From Pelomonas sp036401055 (lineage in GTDB: Bacteria > Pseudomonadota > Gammaproteobacteria > Burkholderiales > Burkholderiaceae_C): a stretch of 41,204 bases of DNA. The notes beneath the pieces are model-generated. The model had not been told where the DNA came from. It was given only the letters and a program-made list of their open reading frames with translations, and ran no database searches. Below are positions 41,157 through 41,204 of the stretch, in pieces. The position numbers and the translations under genes are program-made. The stretch is taken from assembly GCA_036401055.1 (NCBI GenBank), contig DASWWC010000226.1:1-41204 (forward strand), given 5' to 3'. Each line of letters begins with the position of its first letter. Within the stretch, counting starts at the first letter, position 1.

Positions 41157-41204
41157 ATGCCTACAGCCATCCTCATTGACGGCGCGTATTTCGTGAAGCG
41201 CTTT
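41157..41204 (+). CDS. NYN-domain protein (3' end beyond window)
   Basis: Only 16 codons are visible: MPTAILIDGAYFVKRF. The ILIDGAYF pattern matches the first strand of NYN (PIN-like, LabA/DUF88) domains, with the first catalytic Asp in place. Such proteins are predicted metal-dependent RNases. GGGAG lies about nine bases before the ATG. It is 231 bases after the tRNA in an AT-richer stretch, which hints at an acquired region. Family assignment from so few residues is provisional. Confidence 0.5.
   Translation, partial: MPTAILIDGAYFVKRF

Overview
The window reads as a chromosomal segment of a high-GC betaproteobacterium, most likely Burkholderiales and probably the Rubrivivax/Roseateles/Leptothrix group. 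This rests on the strongly G/C-biased codon third positions, the rsmB - DUF4390 - ntrY-like - ntrX-like gene order, and the general gene repertoire; no rRNA or taxonomic marker was tested. Almost all of it is coding, with no gap over 300 bases, no insertion sequence and no CRISPR array. Several neighbouring genes overlap by 1 or 4 bases, and five convergent or divergent boundaries carry inverted repeats.

Layout, left to right. 1-1630: a lipid kinase (5' end cut off) and a metallophosphoesterase. 1644-4141 (minus): a flavin-dependent halogenase, preceded on the same strand by a Phd/YefM-VapC-type toxin-antitoxin pair with a clear operator. 4289-6319: a DD-motif CPA2 cation/proton antiporter and an HPP membrane protein. 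6330-9792: a LytS/LytTR two-component pair, divergent from a TPR lipoprotein-like or periplasmic protein and a small membrane protein. 9796-14025 (minus): transketolase, an internally duplicated secreted protein and gap. 14136-21017: a hemerythrin-like protein, then two tandem, very large periplasmic-propeller diguanylate cyclases (minus). 21236-28490: aldo/keto reductase, UbiH-type hydroxylase, an exported TPR protein, proA, a Tat-exported pectinesterase-like protein and a small hypothetical. 28666-33473: a MuiA-like DUF4139 protein, two genes I do not recognise, and a kelch protein. 33484-35852: queC-lemA, convergent with folE-BLUF. 35896-40773: rsmB, DUF4390, an NtrY-like kinase and an AAA-less NtrX-like regulator. 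40850-40925: tRNA-Phe(GAA), then a lower-GC hairpin-rich stretch leading to a NYN-domain gene cut by the window end, which may be the edge of a genomic island.

Genes that plausibly work together: tkt and gap (sugar-phosphate metabolism); queC and folE (both in deazaguanine synthesis, FolE also in folate synthesis), with folE followed three bases later by a BLUF blue-light sensor; the LytS/LytTR pair; the NtrY/NtrX-like pair; and the two diguanylate cyclases.

The most unusual signal is a roughly 120-140 base structured repeat found twice (3200-3321 and 21099-21238). Each copy sits immediately after the stop codon of one minus-strand gene and before the start of the next. Its hairpins are preserved by compensating changes, and its ends can pair in two mutually exclusive ways. 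Other points of note are the recurring -10-like hexamers 6-8 bases before start codons that lack Shine-Dalgarno sequences (candidate leaderless genes), the folE-BLUF pairing, and a perfect palindrome filling the spacer of the tRNA promoter.
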